A DNA stretch of 64,000 bases. Source: Allobosea sp. UNC402CLCol (GTDB lineage Bacteria > Pseudomonadota > Alphaproteobacteria > Rhizobiales > Beijerinckiaceae). Position 1 is the first letter of the stretch, and each line of letters opens with the position of its first letter. This document shows, one piece after another, positions 27,885-36,031 of the stretch. The notes below the pieces were generated by a model, which saw only the letters and a list, made by a program, of their open reading frames with translations, ran no database searches and was not told the origin of the DNA. Both the position numbers and the translations under genes were made by a program. The DNA lies in assembly GCF_000745475.1 (NCBI RefSeq), contig NZ_KN050692.1, positions 575,955 through 639,954 of the forward strand, read 5' to 3'.

Positions 27885-28451
27885 ATGGCCAACCCCTCCT
27901 CCCGGCCTGCAGCCACCTCCTTCTACGACGTGGTGTCCCGCAGGCTGCACTGGGGCATGGCCGTGCTGATCCTGGCGGCCTTCGCCCTGGGGCTGACCGT
28001 CGATGTCTTTCCGAAAAGCTGGGAGCACGCGGTGGTCGAAACCCACAAGGCGATCGGCATCGCGATCCTGCTCCTGCTGCTCATCCGCTTCGGATGGCGG
28101 CTGAGCCATCGCGCACCGGCTCCGCTGGAAAGCTCGGCCGTGCTGGCCCTGGCGGCGCGAGCCGGCCACGTCTTTCTCTATGTCCTGATGCTGCTCGTGC
28201 CGGTGATCGGGCTGGTCTATGCGATCCGGCGCGGACAAGGCATCGACTTCGGCCTGTTCGCCCTGCCGCCCTTCCAGGCGCCGGAAGCGCGTGCCATCAC
28301 GCGCCCGATCCGGGAATGGCATGAATGGGCTGCCTATGCGCTGATCGGCCTCGCCTGCCTGCATGCGCTGGCGGCGCTCTGGCACCATCTGGTCCGCAAG
28401 GACGATACCTTGCGGCGGATGCTGCCGGATGCGTCCCAGCGGCCTCTCTGA
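27885..28451 (+). CDS. cytochrome b561
   Basis: This 188-residue inner-membrane diheme cytochrome of the bacterial b561 (CybB) family passes electrons between quinol and other carriers, or to superoxide. It has four predicted membrane helices with paired histidines: RRLHWGMAVLILAAF, VETHKAIGIAILLLLLIRF, AGHVFLYVLMLLVPVIG, and EWHEWAAYALIGLACLHALA ending in ALWHH. Length is typical. The start follows GGAG, which is part of a strong palindrome likely to control expression. Confidence 0.9.
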   Translation: MANPSSRPAATSFYDVVSRRLHWGMAVLILAAFALGLTVDVFPKSWEHAVVETHKAIGIAILLLLLIRFGWRLSHRAPAPLESSAVLALAARAGHVFLYVLMLLVPVIGLVYAIRRGQGIDFGLFALPPFQAPEARAITRPIREWHEWAAYALIGLACLHALAALWHHLVRKDDTLRRMLPDASQRPL

Positions 28452-28458
28452 GGCCGCG

Positions 28459-30147
28459 CTATTCCTCCACCAGCCGCCGGGCGATCACCTGCGCCTGGAT
28501 CTCGGCGGCGCCCTCGAAGATGTTGAGGATGCGGGCGTCGCAGAGCACGCGGCTCACCGGATATTCCAGCGCGAAGCCGTTGCCGCCATGGATCTGCAGG
28601 GCATTGTCGGCCGCAGCCCAGGCGACGCGGGCGCCGAGCAGCTTGGCCATGCCGGCCTCGAGGTCGCAGCGGCGCCCGGCATCCTTCTCGCGGGCGGCGA
28701 AATAGGTGAGCTGGCGGGCGATCAGGATCTCGGCCGCCATCATGGCGAGCTTGTCGGCGACACGCGGGAAGGCGATCAGCTTCTTGCCGAACTGGATGCG
28801 CTCCTGCGCATAGCGCAATCCCAGATCGAAGGCCGCTTGCGCGACGCCGATGGCCCGGGCCGCCGTCTGGATGCGCGCGGCCTCGAAGGTCTGCATGAGC
28901 TGCTTGAAGCCCTGCCCCTCGACGCCGCCGAGCAGGTTCTCGCCCTTCACCGCGAAGCCGTCGAAGGCGAGCTCGTATTCCTTCATGCCGCGATAGCCGA
29001 GCACCTCGATCTCGCCGCCGGTCAAGCCCTCCACCGGGAAGGGATCGGCGTCGCTGCCGCGCGGCTTCTCGGCGATCAGCATGGAGAGGCCGCGATAGCC
29101 CGGCGCGTCAGGATCGGTCCTCACCAGCAGCGTCATGATGTCGGCACGGACCGGATGGGTGATCCAGGTCTTGTTGCCGTAGACCTTCCAGACGGCCTCG
29201 TCTCCCTCGCCATCCTTCACCGCCCGGGTGCGCAGGCTGGCAAGGTCGGAGCCGGTGTTGGGCTCGGTGAAGACGGCGGTGGGCAGGATCTCGCCCGAGG
29301 CGATCTTCGGCAGCCAATGCGCCTTCTGGGCGTCGGTGCCGCCGCAAAGGATCAATTCGGCGGCGATCTCGGAACGGGTGCCGAGCGAGCCAACGCCGAT
29401 ATAGCCGCGCGACAACTCCTCCGAGACGACGCACATCGAGACCTTGGACAGGCCCAAGCCCCCGAACTCCTCGGGGATGGTCAGGCCGAAGACGCCGAGC
29501 TCGGCCATCTTCTCGACCACGGGCATCGGGATGTATTCGTTGGCCAGGTGCCATTCATGGGCATGCGGCGTGACCTCCGCCGCGCAGAAGCGGCGCATCT
29601 CGGAGCGGATCGCCTCCAGCGTCTCGTCGAGACCGGGGTCGCCGACGCTGGCCGTGCCGTCGCTCTGGCTGAACAGGGCGACGAAGCGGGCCCGGTTCTC
29701 CGGCGTGTTGCCCTCGGCGATCAGCATCTCGGCCGCCTCCGAACAGGCAGCGGCCACGGCGTCCTGCGACAGGCCCAGCGCCGGCAAACGGACGATCTCG
29801 CCCTGGCTCATCGGGATGCCGCCGAAGATCTGGGCGGCGTATTCGCCCGCGCCGATGCGGATGGCGCAGTCCTCGACCGCGCCGTAGCGCCCCTCCTCCA
29901 GCAGGCGCTCGCCATAGGCCTTCAGCTCACGCAGCGCCGCGACATAGGTGGCGAGCCAGGAAAGACCGTGGGCGGCGTGCTGTTCCGCCTCGAGCCTAGC
30001 CGAGGAGATCCGGCCATCGGCCTCGACCTTGCTGCGGACGGCTACGGTCGCGGCCTCCAGAAGCGTTTCGAAGCCCGGCAGGGCGGCGGCGACGAGATCG
30101 ACCGCGCTCACGCGGCTTTCGGATTGCAACGCGGCGTTGGCGCTCAT
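28459..30147 (-). CDS. mcd: acyl-CoA dehydrogenase, probably (2S)-methylsuccinyl-CoA dehydrogenase
   Basis: The 562-residue FAD enzyme has an ACAD core preceded by an extra ~150-residue N-terminal region (from MSANAALQSESRVSAVDLVA). That length and architecture fit methylsuccinyl-CoA dehydrogenase, which forms mesaconyl-C1-CoA in the ethylmalonyl-CoA pathway. Core motifs are FTEPNTGSDLAS, YAQERIQFGKKL, IHGGNGFALEYPVSR and ILNIFEGAAEIQAQVIARR. The start at 30147 follows GGGAGGTCGATCACC. The frame stays open upstream through the EamA gene, but that is chance. Crotonyl-CoA carboxylase/reductase of the same pathway lies 1.8 kb upstream on the same strand, supporting this over a generic fatty-acid role. 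Confidence 0.87.
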   Translation of the reverse strand: MSANAALQSESRVSAVDLVAAALPGFETLLEAATVAVRSKVEADGRISSARLEAEQHAAHGLSWLATYVAALRELKAYGERLLEEGRYGAVEDCAIRIGAGEYAAQIFGGIPMSQGEIVRLPALGLSQDAVAAACSEAAEMLIAEGNTPENRARFVALFSQSDGTASVGDPGLDETLEAIRSEMRRFCAAEVTPHAHEWHLANEYIPMPVVEKMAELGVFGLTIPEEFGGLGLSKVSMCVVSEELSRGYIGVGSLGTRSEIAAELILCGGTDAQKAHWLPKIASGEILPTAVFTEPNTGSDLASLRTRAVKDGEGDEAVWKVYGNKTWITHPVRADIMTLLVRTDPDAPGYRGLSMLIAEKPRGSDADPFPVEGLTGGEIEVLGYRGMKEYELAFDGFAVKGENLLGGVEGQGFKQLMQTFEAARIQTAARAIGVAQAAFDLGLRYAQERIQFGKKLIAFPRVADKLAMMAAEILIARQLTYFAAREKDAGRRCDLEAGMAKLLGARVAWAAADNALQIHGGNGFALEYPVSRVLCDARILNIFEGAAEIQAQVIARRLVEE

Positions 30148-30260
30148 GGTGATCGACCTCCCTTTTGTTGCGGCGCAGCATAAGGGCAAGTCCGGGGAAA
30201 CCAAAATCAGCCTTTCGGCGAGGGCGCCTGTCCGGCCGGTGCAGCGGCGAAAGCCGCGGC

Positions 30261-31139
30261 CTATTTCCGGCTGGCGAGGACGACGCCGAGAATGGTCACC
30301 GCCATGCCGGCGATCTGCAGCATCGAGAGCGTCTCGCCGAAGAGCAGCCAGGCCTCGACCGCGACCAGCGCCGGCACGAGGTAGAGGAAGGTCGCGATGC
30401 GGGAGACCTCGCCGCGCCGGAGCATGAACAGGTAGAGCCCGATGCTGCCGAGCGAGAGCACGACCACCGACCAGAGCATGACCAGCGCCATGGTCAGGTT
30501 CCATTCGATGTGCATCGGCTCCAGCGCCCAGGCGAAGGGAATCGTGATCAGGAAAGCCGCGGTGTACTGGATCGCCGTCATCGTCCTGAGATCGCCCGAG
30601 ACGACACGCGCCTTCTGGTAGAAGGAGCCGAAGGTGACGGCGAACATGCCGATCACGTTCACGACCACCGGCAGCAACACCCCCCAGAGCGCGGCGGGCT
30701 CGACCCTTGCGAGCTGGGGTTCGAGCACGAGCGCGATGCCGGCGAAGCCGCAGGCGATGCCGAGCCAGCGCCACCCCGAGATGCGCTCCCCCACGAGGAC
30801 GGGGGCGAAAAGCGCCGTCAGGATCGGCTGCAAGCCGGCGATCAGCCCGGAAATGCCGGCCGGCAGGCCGTGGCGCACCGCCCACCAGACACCGGCGAGA
30901 TAGATGCCATGCAGCAGGATGCCGGTGAGCGCGATGTCGAGGACGGCGCGGCGGCTGCGCGGCCAGGGCGCCCCGGCCGCGAGCGCGAGCAGCGCGACGA
31001 GGACCGCCGCCGTCCCGAAACGGAGCGCGAGGAAGGTCAGGGCGTCGGCATAGCGCGCCGAATAGCCCGCCACGATCCACCCCGTCGACCACAGGAAGGT
31101 GAAGAGCAGCGGCATTCCGCGCAGGAGAAGAGACGGCAT
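30261..31139 (-). CDS. EamA/DMT-superfamily transporter
   Basis: This 292-residue protein is made almost entirely of about ten hydrophobic segments in two homologous EamA halves. The first half contains FTFLWSTGWIVAGY, ALRFGTAAVLVALLAL and AGLQPILTALFAPVLVGE. The second contains LSLGSIGLYLFMLRRGE and FLYLVPALVAVEAWLLFGE, each ending in the family's P...GE pattern. Members export amino acids or other small metabolites, and the substrate here is unknown. It lies between the two ethylmalonyl-CoA pathway genes on the same strand, but gaps of about 110 bases on each side leave cotranscription uncertain. Confidence 0.9.
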   Translation of the reverse strand: MPSLLLRGMPLLFTFLWSTGWIVAGYSARYADALTFLALRFGTAAVLVALLALAAGAPWPRSRRAVLDIALTGILLHGIYLAGVWWAVRHGLPAGISGLIAGLQPILTALFAPVLVGERISGWRWLGIACGFAGIALVLEPQLARVEPAALWGVLLPVVVNVIGMFAVTFGSFYQKARVVSGDLRTMTAIQYTAAFLITIPFAWALEPMHIEWNLTMALVMLWSVVVLSLGSIGLYLFMLRRGEVSRIATFLYLVPALVAVEAWLLFGETLSMLQIAGMAVTILGVVLASRK

Positions 31140-31251
31140 CGGACCTCGGGAACCCGGTAAGGGCTGCCGTCTCTACTCCCGATCCGTTGGCTGCGACAGA
31201 GCCGCGGCGCGGCCTTGCCATGTCTCAGCCGAGGGCCTCTCCCGGTCGATC

Positions 31252-31911
31252 TCAGTCGCGATCGGGCGCTCCGGGCGGGAAAAGCGGGCGGTAGGGCCGC
31301 GCCTCCTCGACGGCGCGGGCGAAGGACGGACGCGCGAGGAGCCGTGCCCGGTAAGCGCGGGCATGGGGAAAGGCCGTGTCGATCTCGTGCACCCAATCAG
31401 CATAGAAGAGCGACGGGGCCGCGGCGCAATCGGCCAGGCCGAAGGCGTCGCCCGCCGCCCATTCTCGCCCGGCCATGGCGCCGTCGAGCCAGCGATAGGC
31501 CGTGTCGAGCGCTTCGCGCGCCCTGGCGACACTGTAGGGATCGCGATCGTCAGCCGGGCGCAGATGGTCGAAGACGATCGCCTGCATCGGCGTCATGACG
31601 TAATTGTCGAAGAAGCGGTCCATCATCCGCGCCGCGAGCGCGGCCTTGGCGTCATCGGGCAAGAGCCGGACAGGCCCCGGATGATGCAGGCCGAGATGCT
31701 CGATGATGACGCTGGACTCGACGACCGTCTCGCCGCGGTCGACGAGGACCGGGAAGCGCTTCAGCGGCCACAAACCGACCCAATCCGCCCCGGCTTCCGG
31801 ATCGTCCGGGCCGAGCACCCGATAGGTGAAGGGCGTCCCGTTCTCATAGAGCGCGATCAGCACCTTCTGGCTGTAGGACGAAAAAGGGTGAGCATAGAGG
31901 GTCAACGTCAT
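31252..31911 (-). CDS. glutathione S-transferase family protein
   Basis: The 219-residue product has a GST N-terminal thioredoxin-like domain (MTLTLYAHPFSSYSQKVLIA; LWPLKRFPVLVD with the cis-proline; VVESSVIIEHL with the glutathione-contacting ES pair) and an all-alpha C-terminal domain (WAAGDAFGLADCAAAPSLFY). The start at 31911 is supported by GGAGG five bases upstream. Ser in the SSYSQK segment is the likely catalytic residue. It lies 80 bases downstream of ccr on the same strand. The substrate is unknown; detoxification of reactive thioesters or aldehydes is possible. Confidence 0.9.
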   Translation of the reverse strand: MTLTLYAHPFSSYSQKVLIALYENGTPFTYRVLGPDDPEAGADWVGLWPLKRFPVLVDRGETVVESSVIIEHLGLHHPGPVRLLPDDAKAALAARMMDRFFDNYVMTPMQAIVFDHLRPADDRDPYSVARAREALDTAYRWLDGAMAGREWAAGDAFGLADCAAAPSLFYADWVHEIDTAFPHARAYRARLLARPSFARAVEEARPYRPLFPPGAPDRD

Positions 31912-31991
31912 GGCATCCTCCAGACCGATTGCCTTTCGCAATCAGTCCGTAAAGAAACCGATCTCGTTTTGCAACCGGATATGCGGATCCC

Positions 31992-33263
31992 CTACCCTCC
32001 CAGCGCCTCCGCCACATCCTCATAGGTGCGCAAGCCCGTGCGCGGCGCGTAGACCAGCACGGCCATGTTGCCCGGTGCATGCTCGTTCTTCCACATCTTG
32101 TGATGGGCGAGCGGGATCTTGTCCCAGGGGAAGACCTCGGACATGCAGGGGTCGATGCGCCGGTCGAGCACGAACTGGTTGGCGGCGCTCGCCTGCTTGA
32201 GATGGGCGAAATGCGAGCCCTGGACGCGCTTCTGCCGCATCCAGACATAGCGGGCGTCGAAGGTGATGTTGAAGCCCGAGGTGCCGGCGCAGAACACCAC
32301 CATGCCGCCGCGCTTGGCGACGAGGCAGGAGACCGGGAAGGTCGCCTCGCCCGGATGCTCGAAGACGATGTCGACGTCCTTCTTGCCGGTGATGTCCCAG
32401 ATCGCCTTGCCGAACTTGCGGGCTTCCTTGGTCCACTCGTTGTACTCGGGCGAATTGACCTTGGGCATCTGGCCCCAGCAGTTGAAATCCTTGCGGTTGA
32501 CGACGCCCTTGGCACCGAGGCCGAGCACATAGTCGCGCTTGGTCTCGTCCGAGATGACGCCGATGGCGTTGGCGCCGGACGCCGCGCAGAGCTGGACGCC
32601 GAAGACGCCGAGACCGCCGGAGGCGCCCCAGACCAGGACGTTGTCGCCCGGCTTGATGGTGTGCGGAGCGTGGCCGAACAACATGCGGTAGGCGGTCGCC
32701 AGCGTCAGGGTGTAGCAGGCGGATTCTTCCCAGGAGAGATGCTTCGGCTTCAGCATGAGCTGGCGCGACTGCACCCGGCAGAACTGGGCGAAGGAGCCGT
32801 CCGGCGTCTCGTAGCCCCAGATGCGCTGCGACGGCGAGAACATCGGGTCGCCGCCATTGCACTCCTCGTCGTCGCCATCGTCCTGGTTGCAGTGGACGAT
32901 GACCTCGTCGCCGACCTTCCAGCGCTTCACCTTCGAGCCGACCGCCCAGACGATGCCCGAGGCATCGGAGCCGGCGACATGGAACGGAGCCTTGTGGACG
33001 TCGAAGGGCGAGATCGGCTGGCCGAGGCCGGCCCAGATGCCATTGTAGTTGACGCCTCCCGCCATCACGAGGAGCAGAACCTCCTCCTCGCCGATCGACC
33101 ATGTCGGCACGACCTCGACCTGGAACGAGTCCTGCGGCGCTCCGTGGCGCTCGCGCCGGATCGCCCAGGCGTACATCTTCTCCGGCACATGGCCGAGCGG
33201 CGGCAACTCGTCGAGTTCGTAGAGATCCTTGAGCGGTTTCACGGCAGCTTGCGGCTTCGACAT
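31992..33263 (-). CDS. ccr: crotonyl-CoA carboxylase/reductase
   Basis: Ccr reductively carboxylates crotonyl-CoA to ethylmalonyl-CoA using NADPH and CO2, the defining step of the ethylmalonyl-CoA pathway for acetyl-CoA assimilation. The 423-residue MDR-family protein carries the signature sequence of the group: AGGVNYNGIWAGLGQPISPF, CNQDDGDDEECNGGDPMFSP, QRIWGYETPDGSFAQF, the nucleotide fold VWGASGGLGVFGVQL, and DIVFEHPGEATFPVS. The ATG at 33263 follows GGGAGACGACG. The match to characterised Ccr proteins is strong and distinguishes it from simple enoyl reductases. The nearby methylsuccinyl-CoA dehydrogenase acts three steps later. Confidence 0.97.
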   Translation of the reverse strand: MSKPQAAVKPLKDLYELDELPPLGHVPEKMYAWAIRRERHGAPQDSFQVEVVPTWSIGEEEVLLLVMAGGVNYNGIWAGLGQPISPFDVHKAPFHVAGSDASGIVWAVGSKVKRWKVGDEVIVHCNQDDGDDEECNGGDPMFSPSQRIWGYETPDGSFAQFCRVQSRQLMLKPKHLSWEESACYTLTLATAYRMLFGHAPHTIKPGDNVLVWGASGGLGVFGVQLCAASGANAIGVISDETKRDYVLGLGAKGVVNRKDFNCWGQMPKVNSPEYNEWTKEARKFGKAIWDITGKKDVDIVFEHPGEATFPVSCLVAKRGGMVVFCAGTSGFNITFDARYVWMRQKRVQGSHFAHLKQASAANQFVLDRRIDPCMSEVFPWDKIPLAHHKMWKNEHAPGNMAVLVYAPRTGLRTYEDVAEALGG

Positions 33264-33465
33264 CGTCGTCTCCCTGCTCCCCGCCTGTCTTCGTCCTTGC
33301 GGCACTGCGGCGGCTTTGGACGGCGATCATGCACCTTATGTTGCAACGCGCCATTCGCCTAAGGAATTACCTTGCAGCGCAAAATGATCGCCCGAATTCG
33401 AGATTTTGCCGATTCCTTCACGGTTTCGGCGGATGATCAAGCCGTTCAAGCGAGGCGAGAAAGCC

Positions 33466-33768
33466 ATGCGCGCCCTATTGACGATCGTCGGCCTGCCCGA
33501 TCTGCCGCTTCTGTCGCTGATCCTCGTCGTGGTCCTGATCCTGCTCGCCGCCCTGATGTTCGGCTGGATTGCCGATCTGCTGCTCGGGGAGAACGCCTAC
33601 GGCACCGGCTTCAACGCCGGCATCATCCTGATCGGCGCCTTTATCGGCGCCTGGCTCTGGCATCGCTACGGCTTCCCGACGCGCTTCGATGCCGCGGCCG
33701 TCAAGGCGGGCATCGCGACCGGCTCGGGGCTTTTGCTCCTGCTCGTCCTGACGGTGCTGCGCCCCTGA
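33466..33768 (+). CDS. small membrane protein of unknown function
   Basis: This 100-residue protein has three hydrophobic segments: LSLILVVVLILLAALMFGWI, AGIILIGAFIGAWLWHRYG and TGSGLLLLLVLTVLRP. The GWIADLLLGE...GIILIGAFIGAWL pattern is faintly like the transglycosylase-associated (GlsB/YeaQ) family, but the similarity is weak. The ATG at 33466 follows GGCGAGAAAGCC; an earlier in-frame ATG at 33433 would add 11 residues. It lies convergent to ubiG with a 13-base gap. No function is assigned. Confidence 0.65.
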   Translation: MRALLTIVGLPDLPLLSLILVVVLILLAALMFGWIADLLLGENAYGTGFNAGIILIGAFIGAWLWHRYGFPTRFDAAAVKAGIATGSGLLLLLVLTVLRP

Positions 33769-33781
33769 GACGCCGGGCCTT

Positions 33782-34537
33782 TCAGCCGCCGCGGCTGGCG
33801 GCGAGCATGTAGTTGACGTCCATATCCCGCGCGGCGCTCCAGCGGCCGGTCAGCGGGTTGAAGACAACGCCGGTCTGCGTGCCCAGCGTGAAGCCGTTGC
33901 TCTCGATCGCACCGCCGAGCTCGGCCGGGGTGACGAACTTCTCCCAGTCATGCGTGCCCCGGGGCAGCCAGCGCAGCACATACTCGGCGCCGACGATGGC
34001 GAGCGCATAGGATTTCAGCGTGCGGTTGAGCGTCGCCATCACCAGCAGGCCGTCCGGCTTCACTGCCGCGCAGCAGGCGGCGACGAAGGCCTCGACATCG
34101 GCGACATGCTCGACGACCTCCATGGCGAGCACGATGTCGAAGCGCTTGCCGGAGGCGACGACCGCCTCGATCATCTCCTCGCGATAGTCGATGGCGAGCC
34201 CGCCCTTCTCGGCATGGGCGCGGGCGACGGCGATATTGGTCGGCGCCGGGTCGAGCCCCGTCACCTCAGCACCCAGCCTCGCCAGCGGCTCGGAGAGCAC
34301 GCCGCCACCGCAGCCGATATCGACCAGCGTCAGGCCTTCGAGCGACCGCATCTGCTTGGGATCGCGGCCGAAATGCGTGCAGGCCTCGTCGCGAACATAG
34401 GCGAGGCGCACGGGGTTGAACTTGTGCAGGACCGCCATCGGCCCCTTCGGATCCCACCAGTCGCGCGCGATCGCGTCGAAGCGGGCGACCTCGGCCGGGT
34501 CGATCGTCGAGCCTGTGCGTTGCGTCGCAGCCGCCAT
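33782..34537 (-). CDS. ubiG: bifunctional 2-polyprenyl-6-hydroxyphenol methylase / 3-demethylubiquinol 3-O-methyltransferase
   Basis: UbiG carries out both O-methylations in ubiquinone synthesis using S-adenosylmethionine. The 251-residue protein has the family start (STIDPAEVARFDAIARDWWD, then PKGPMAVLHKFNPVRL) and the SAM motif DIGCGGGVLSEPLARLGAEV. It also has MEVVEHVADVEAF and the C-terminal WLPRGTHDWEKFVTP, all characteristic of UbiG. Length is normal. It is divergent from lysC, sharing an intergenic region of about 140 bases. Confidence 0.96.
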   Translation of the reverse strand: MAAATQRTGSTIDPAEVARFDAIARDWWDPKGPMAVLHKFNPVRLAYVRDEACTHFGRDPKQMRSLEGLTLVDIGCGGGVLSEPLARLGAEVTGLDPAPTNIAVARAHAEKGGLAIDYREEMIEAVVASGKRFDIVLAMEVVEHVADVEAFVAACCAAVKPDGLLVMATLNRTLKSYALAIVGAEYVLRWLPRGTHDWEKFVTPAELGGAIESNGFTLGTQTGVVFNPLTGRWSAARDMDVNYMLAASRGG

Positions 34538-34567
34538 GAACCGGTCCCTCGTTTATGCGGCGCCGCA

Positions 34568-34596
34568 TTGACACCGCGCCTGCCGCCCGTCATCTA
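34568..34596 (+). promoter_or_regulatory. possible lysC promoter
   Basis: A perfect TTGACA (34568-34573) lies in the ubiG-lysC intergenic region, with CATCTA about 17 bases further on. The -10 match is weak. The leader would be about 80 bases. Confidence 0.3.
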
Positions 34597-34678
34597 CACC
34601 CGCCCCGCCGCCAGTGCGAGGGCGACGTTTCGACCCGGCTTTCCAACCGGGACAGCTATCGAGAGCCAAAAGATCGTC

Positions 34679-35917
34679 ATGGCCCGTCTGGTGATGAAAT
34701 TCGGCGGCACCTCCGTCGCCACTGTCGAGCGCATCAAGAACGCGGCGCGGCACGTCAAACGCGAATTCGACGCGGGCAACGAGGTCGCGGTCGTGGTTTC
34801 GGCGATGTCGGGCAAGACCAACGAGCTCGTCGCCTGGGCCAAGGAAGCGGCGCCGCTGCACGATCAGGCGGAATACGACGTCGTCGTCGCCTCGGGCGAG
34901 CAGGTCACCTCCGGCCTGATGGCGATCGTGCTGCAGGAGATGGGCCTGCCGGCCCGCTCCTGGCAGGGCTGGCAGATCCCGCTCTACGGCTCGGACGCGC
35001 ATGGCGCGGCGCGCATCGAGAGCGTCGACGGCGCCGGCATCCTCGCCGGCTTCGACCGCAACCGCGAGATCGCGGTCTGCTCGGGCTTCCAGGGCGTGAA
35101 CCCGCGCACGCACCGCATCGTGACGCTGGGCCGCGGCGGCTCGGACACCAGCGCCGTCGCGCTCGCCGCGGGCCTGAAGGCCGATCGCTGCGACATCTAC
35201 ACCGATGTCGACGGTGTCTACACCACCGATCCGCGCATCGTTCCCAAGGCGAAGCGCATGGACAAGGTCTCCTTCGAGGAAATGCTCGAAATGGCCTCGC
35301 TCGGCTCCAAGGTGCTGCAGGTGCGCTCGGTCGAGATCGCCATGACGCAGCGCGTGCCGACCTATGTGCGCTCCTCCTTCGACGACCCCGAAAACCCCAA
35401 TCCTGGCACCCTCATCTGCGACGAGGACGACATCGTGGAACAGCAGATCGTCACCGGCATCGCCTTCTCCCGGGACGAAGCCCAGATCACGCTCCGGCGC
35501 GTGGCCGACAAGCCCGGCGTCGCCGCCGCGATCTTCGGCCCGCTCGCCGATGCCAACATCAATGTCGACATGATCATCCAGGTCGTCTCGGACGACCAGG
35601 CGACGACCGACATCACCTTCACCGTGCCGACCGCCGATTACGAGCGCGCCCGCACGCTGCTCGAGAGCAAGCACGATACGATCTCCTATCAGGACATCCA
35701 GGGCGCGACCGACGTGGTGAAGATCTCGGCGATCGGCATCGGCATGCGCTCGCATGCCGGCGTCGCGGCCCGCGCCTTCCGCGCTCTGGCCGAGAAGGGC
35801 ATCAACATCCGCGCCATCACGACCTCCGAGATCAAGTTCTCGGTGCTGATCGATGCCGCCTATACCGAGCTCGCGGTGCGCACGCTGCACTCGCTCTACG
35901 GCCTCGACGCGGCCTGA
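34679..35917 (+). CDS. lysC: aspartate kinase
   Basis: Aspartate kinase phosphorylates aspartate in the first step of the lysine, threonine and methionine family. The 412-residue protein starts MARLVMKFGGTSVATVERI, with the kinase motif KFGGTSV. It continues with VVSAMSGKTNEL, LGRGGSDTSAVALAA and DIYTDVDGVYTTDPRIV. The C-terminal part has two ACT regulatory domains (ADKPGVAAAIFGPLADANIN and MRSHAGVAARAFRALAEKGI), implying feedback inhibition by end-product amino acids. The frame is open upstream but overlaps ubiG, so the ATG at 34679 is chosen. The length matches the monofunctional class. Confidence 0.97.
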   Translation: MARLVMKFGGTSVATVERIKNAARHVKREFDAGNEVAVVVSAMSGKTNELVAWAKEAAPLHDQAEYDVVVASGEQVTSGLMAIVLQEMGLPARSWQGWQIPLYGSDAHGAARIESVDGAGILAGFDRNREIAVCSGFQGVNPRTHRIVTLGRGGSDTSAVALAAGLKADRCDIYTDVDGVYTTDPRIVPKAKRMDKVSFEEMLEMASLGSKVLQVRSVEIAMTQRVPTYVRSSFDDPENPNPGTLICDEDDIVEQQIVTGIAFSRDEAQITLRRVADKPGVAAAIFGPLADANINVDMIIQVVSDDQATTDITFTVPTADYERARTLLESKHDTISYQDIQGATDVVKISAIGIGMRSHAGVAARAFRALAEKGINIRAITTSEIKFSVLIDAAYTELAVRTLHSLYGLDAA

Positions 35918-35942
35918 GGCTGCGACACCGCCAATCCAAGGA

Positions 35943-36016
35943 CGTCATGCTCGGGCTCGACCCGAGCGTCTCGGAAGAGCGCCCTATCCTGCATGCGCTT
36001 CGCCCCGGGAATGACG
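35943..36016. repeat. dispersed inverted repeat, copy 2
   Basis: This element is bounded by CGTCAT and ATGACG and contains GCTCGGGCTCGACCCGAGC, a perfect hairpin, followed by a second half ending CCCCGGGAATGACG. It lies just after the lysC stop and before the convergent RND gene, so it may also act as a terminator. Confidence 0.75.
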
Positions 36017-36031
36017 GAAGGCGCGAGACGC

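Noticed and set aside
28459..31221. A single 920-residue minus-strand frame spanning the acyl-CoA dehydrogenase and EamA region
   Set aside because: The upstream half is a shadow of the EamA gene in another frame. The dehydrogenase has its own ATG with GGGAGG at 30147.
33950..34678. A longer aspartate kinase with a 243-residue N-terminal extension
   Set aside because: The extension overlaps ubiG on the other strand and has no domain. The ATG at 34679 gives the normal kinase N-terminus.
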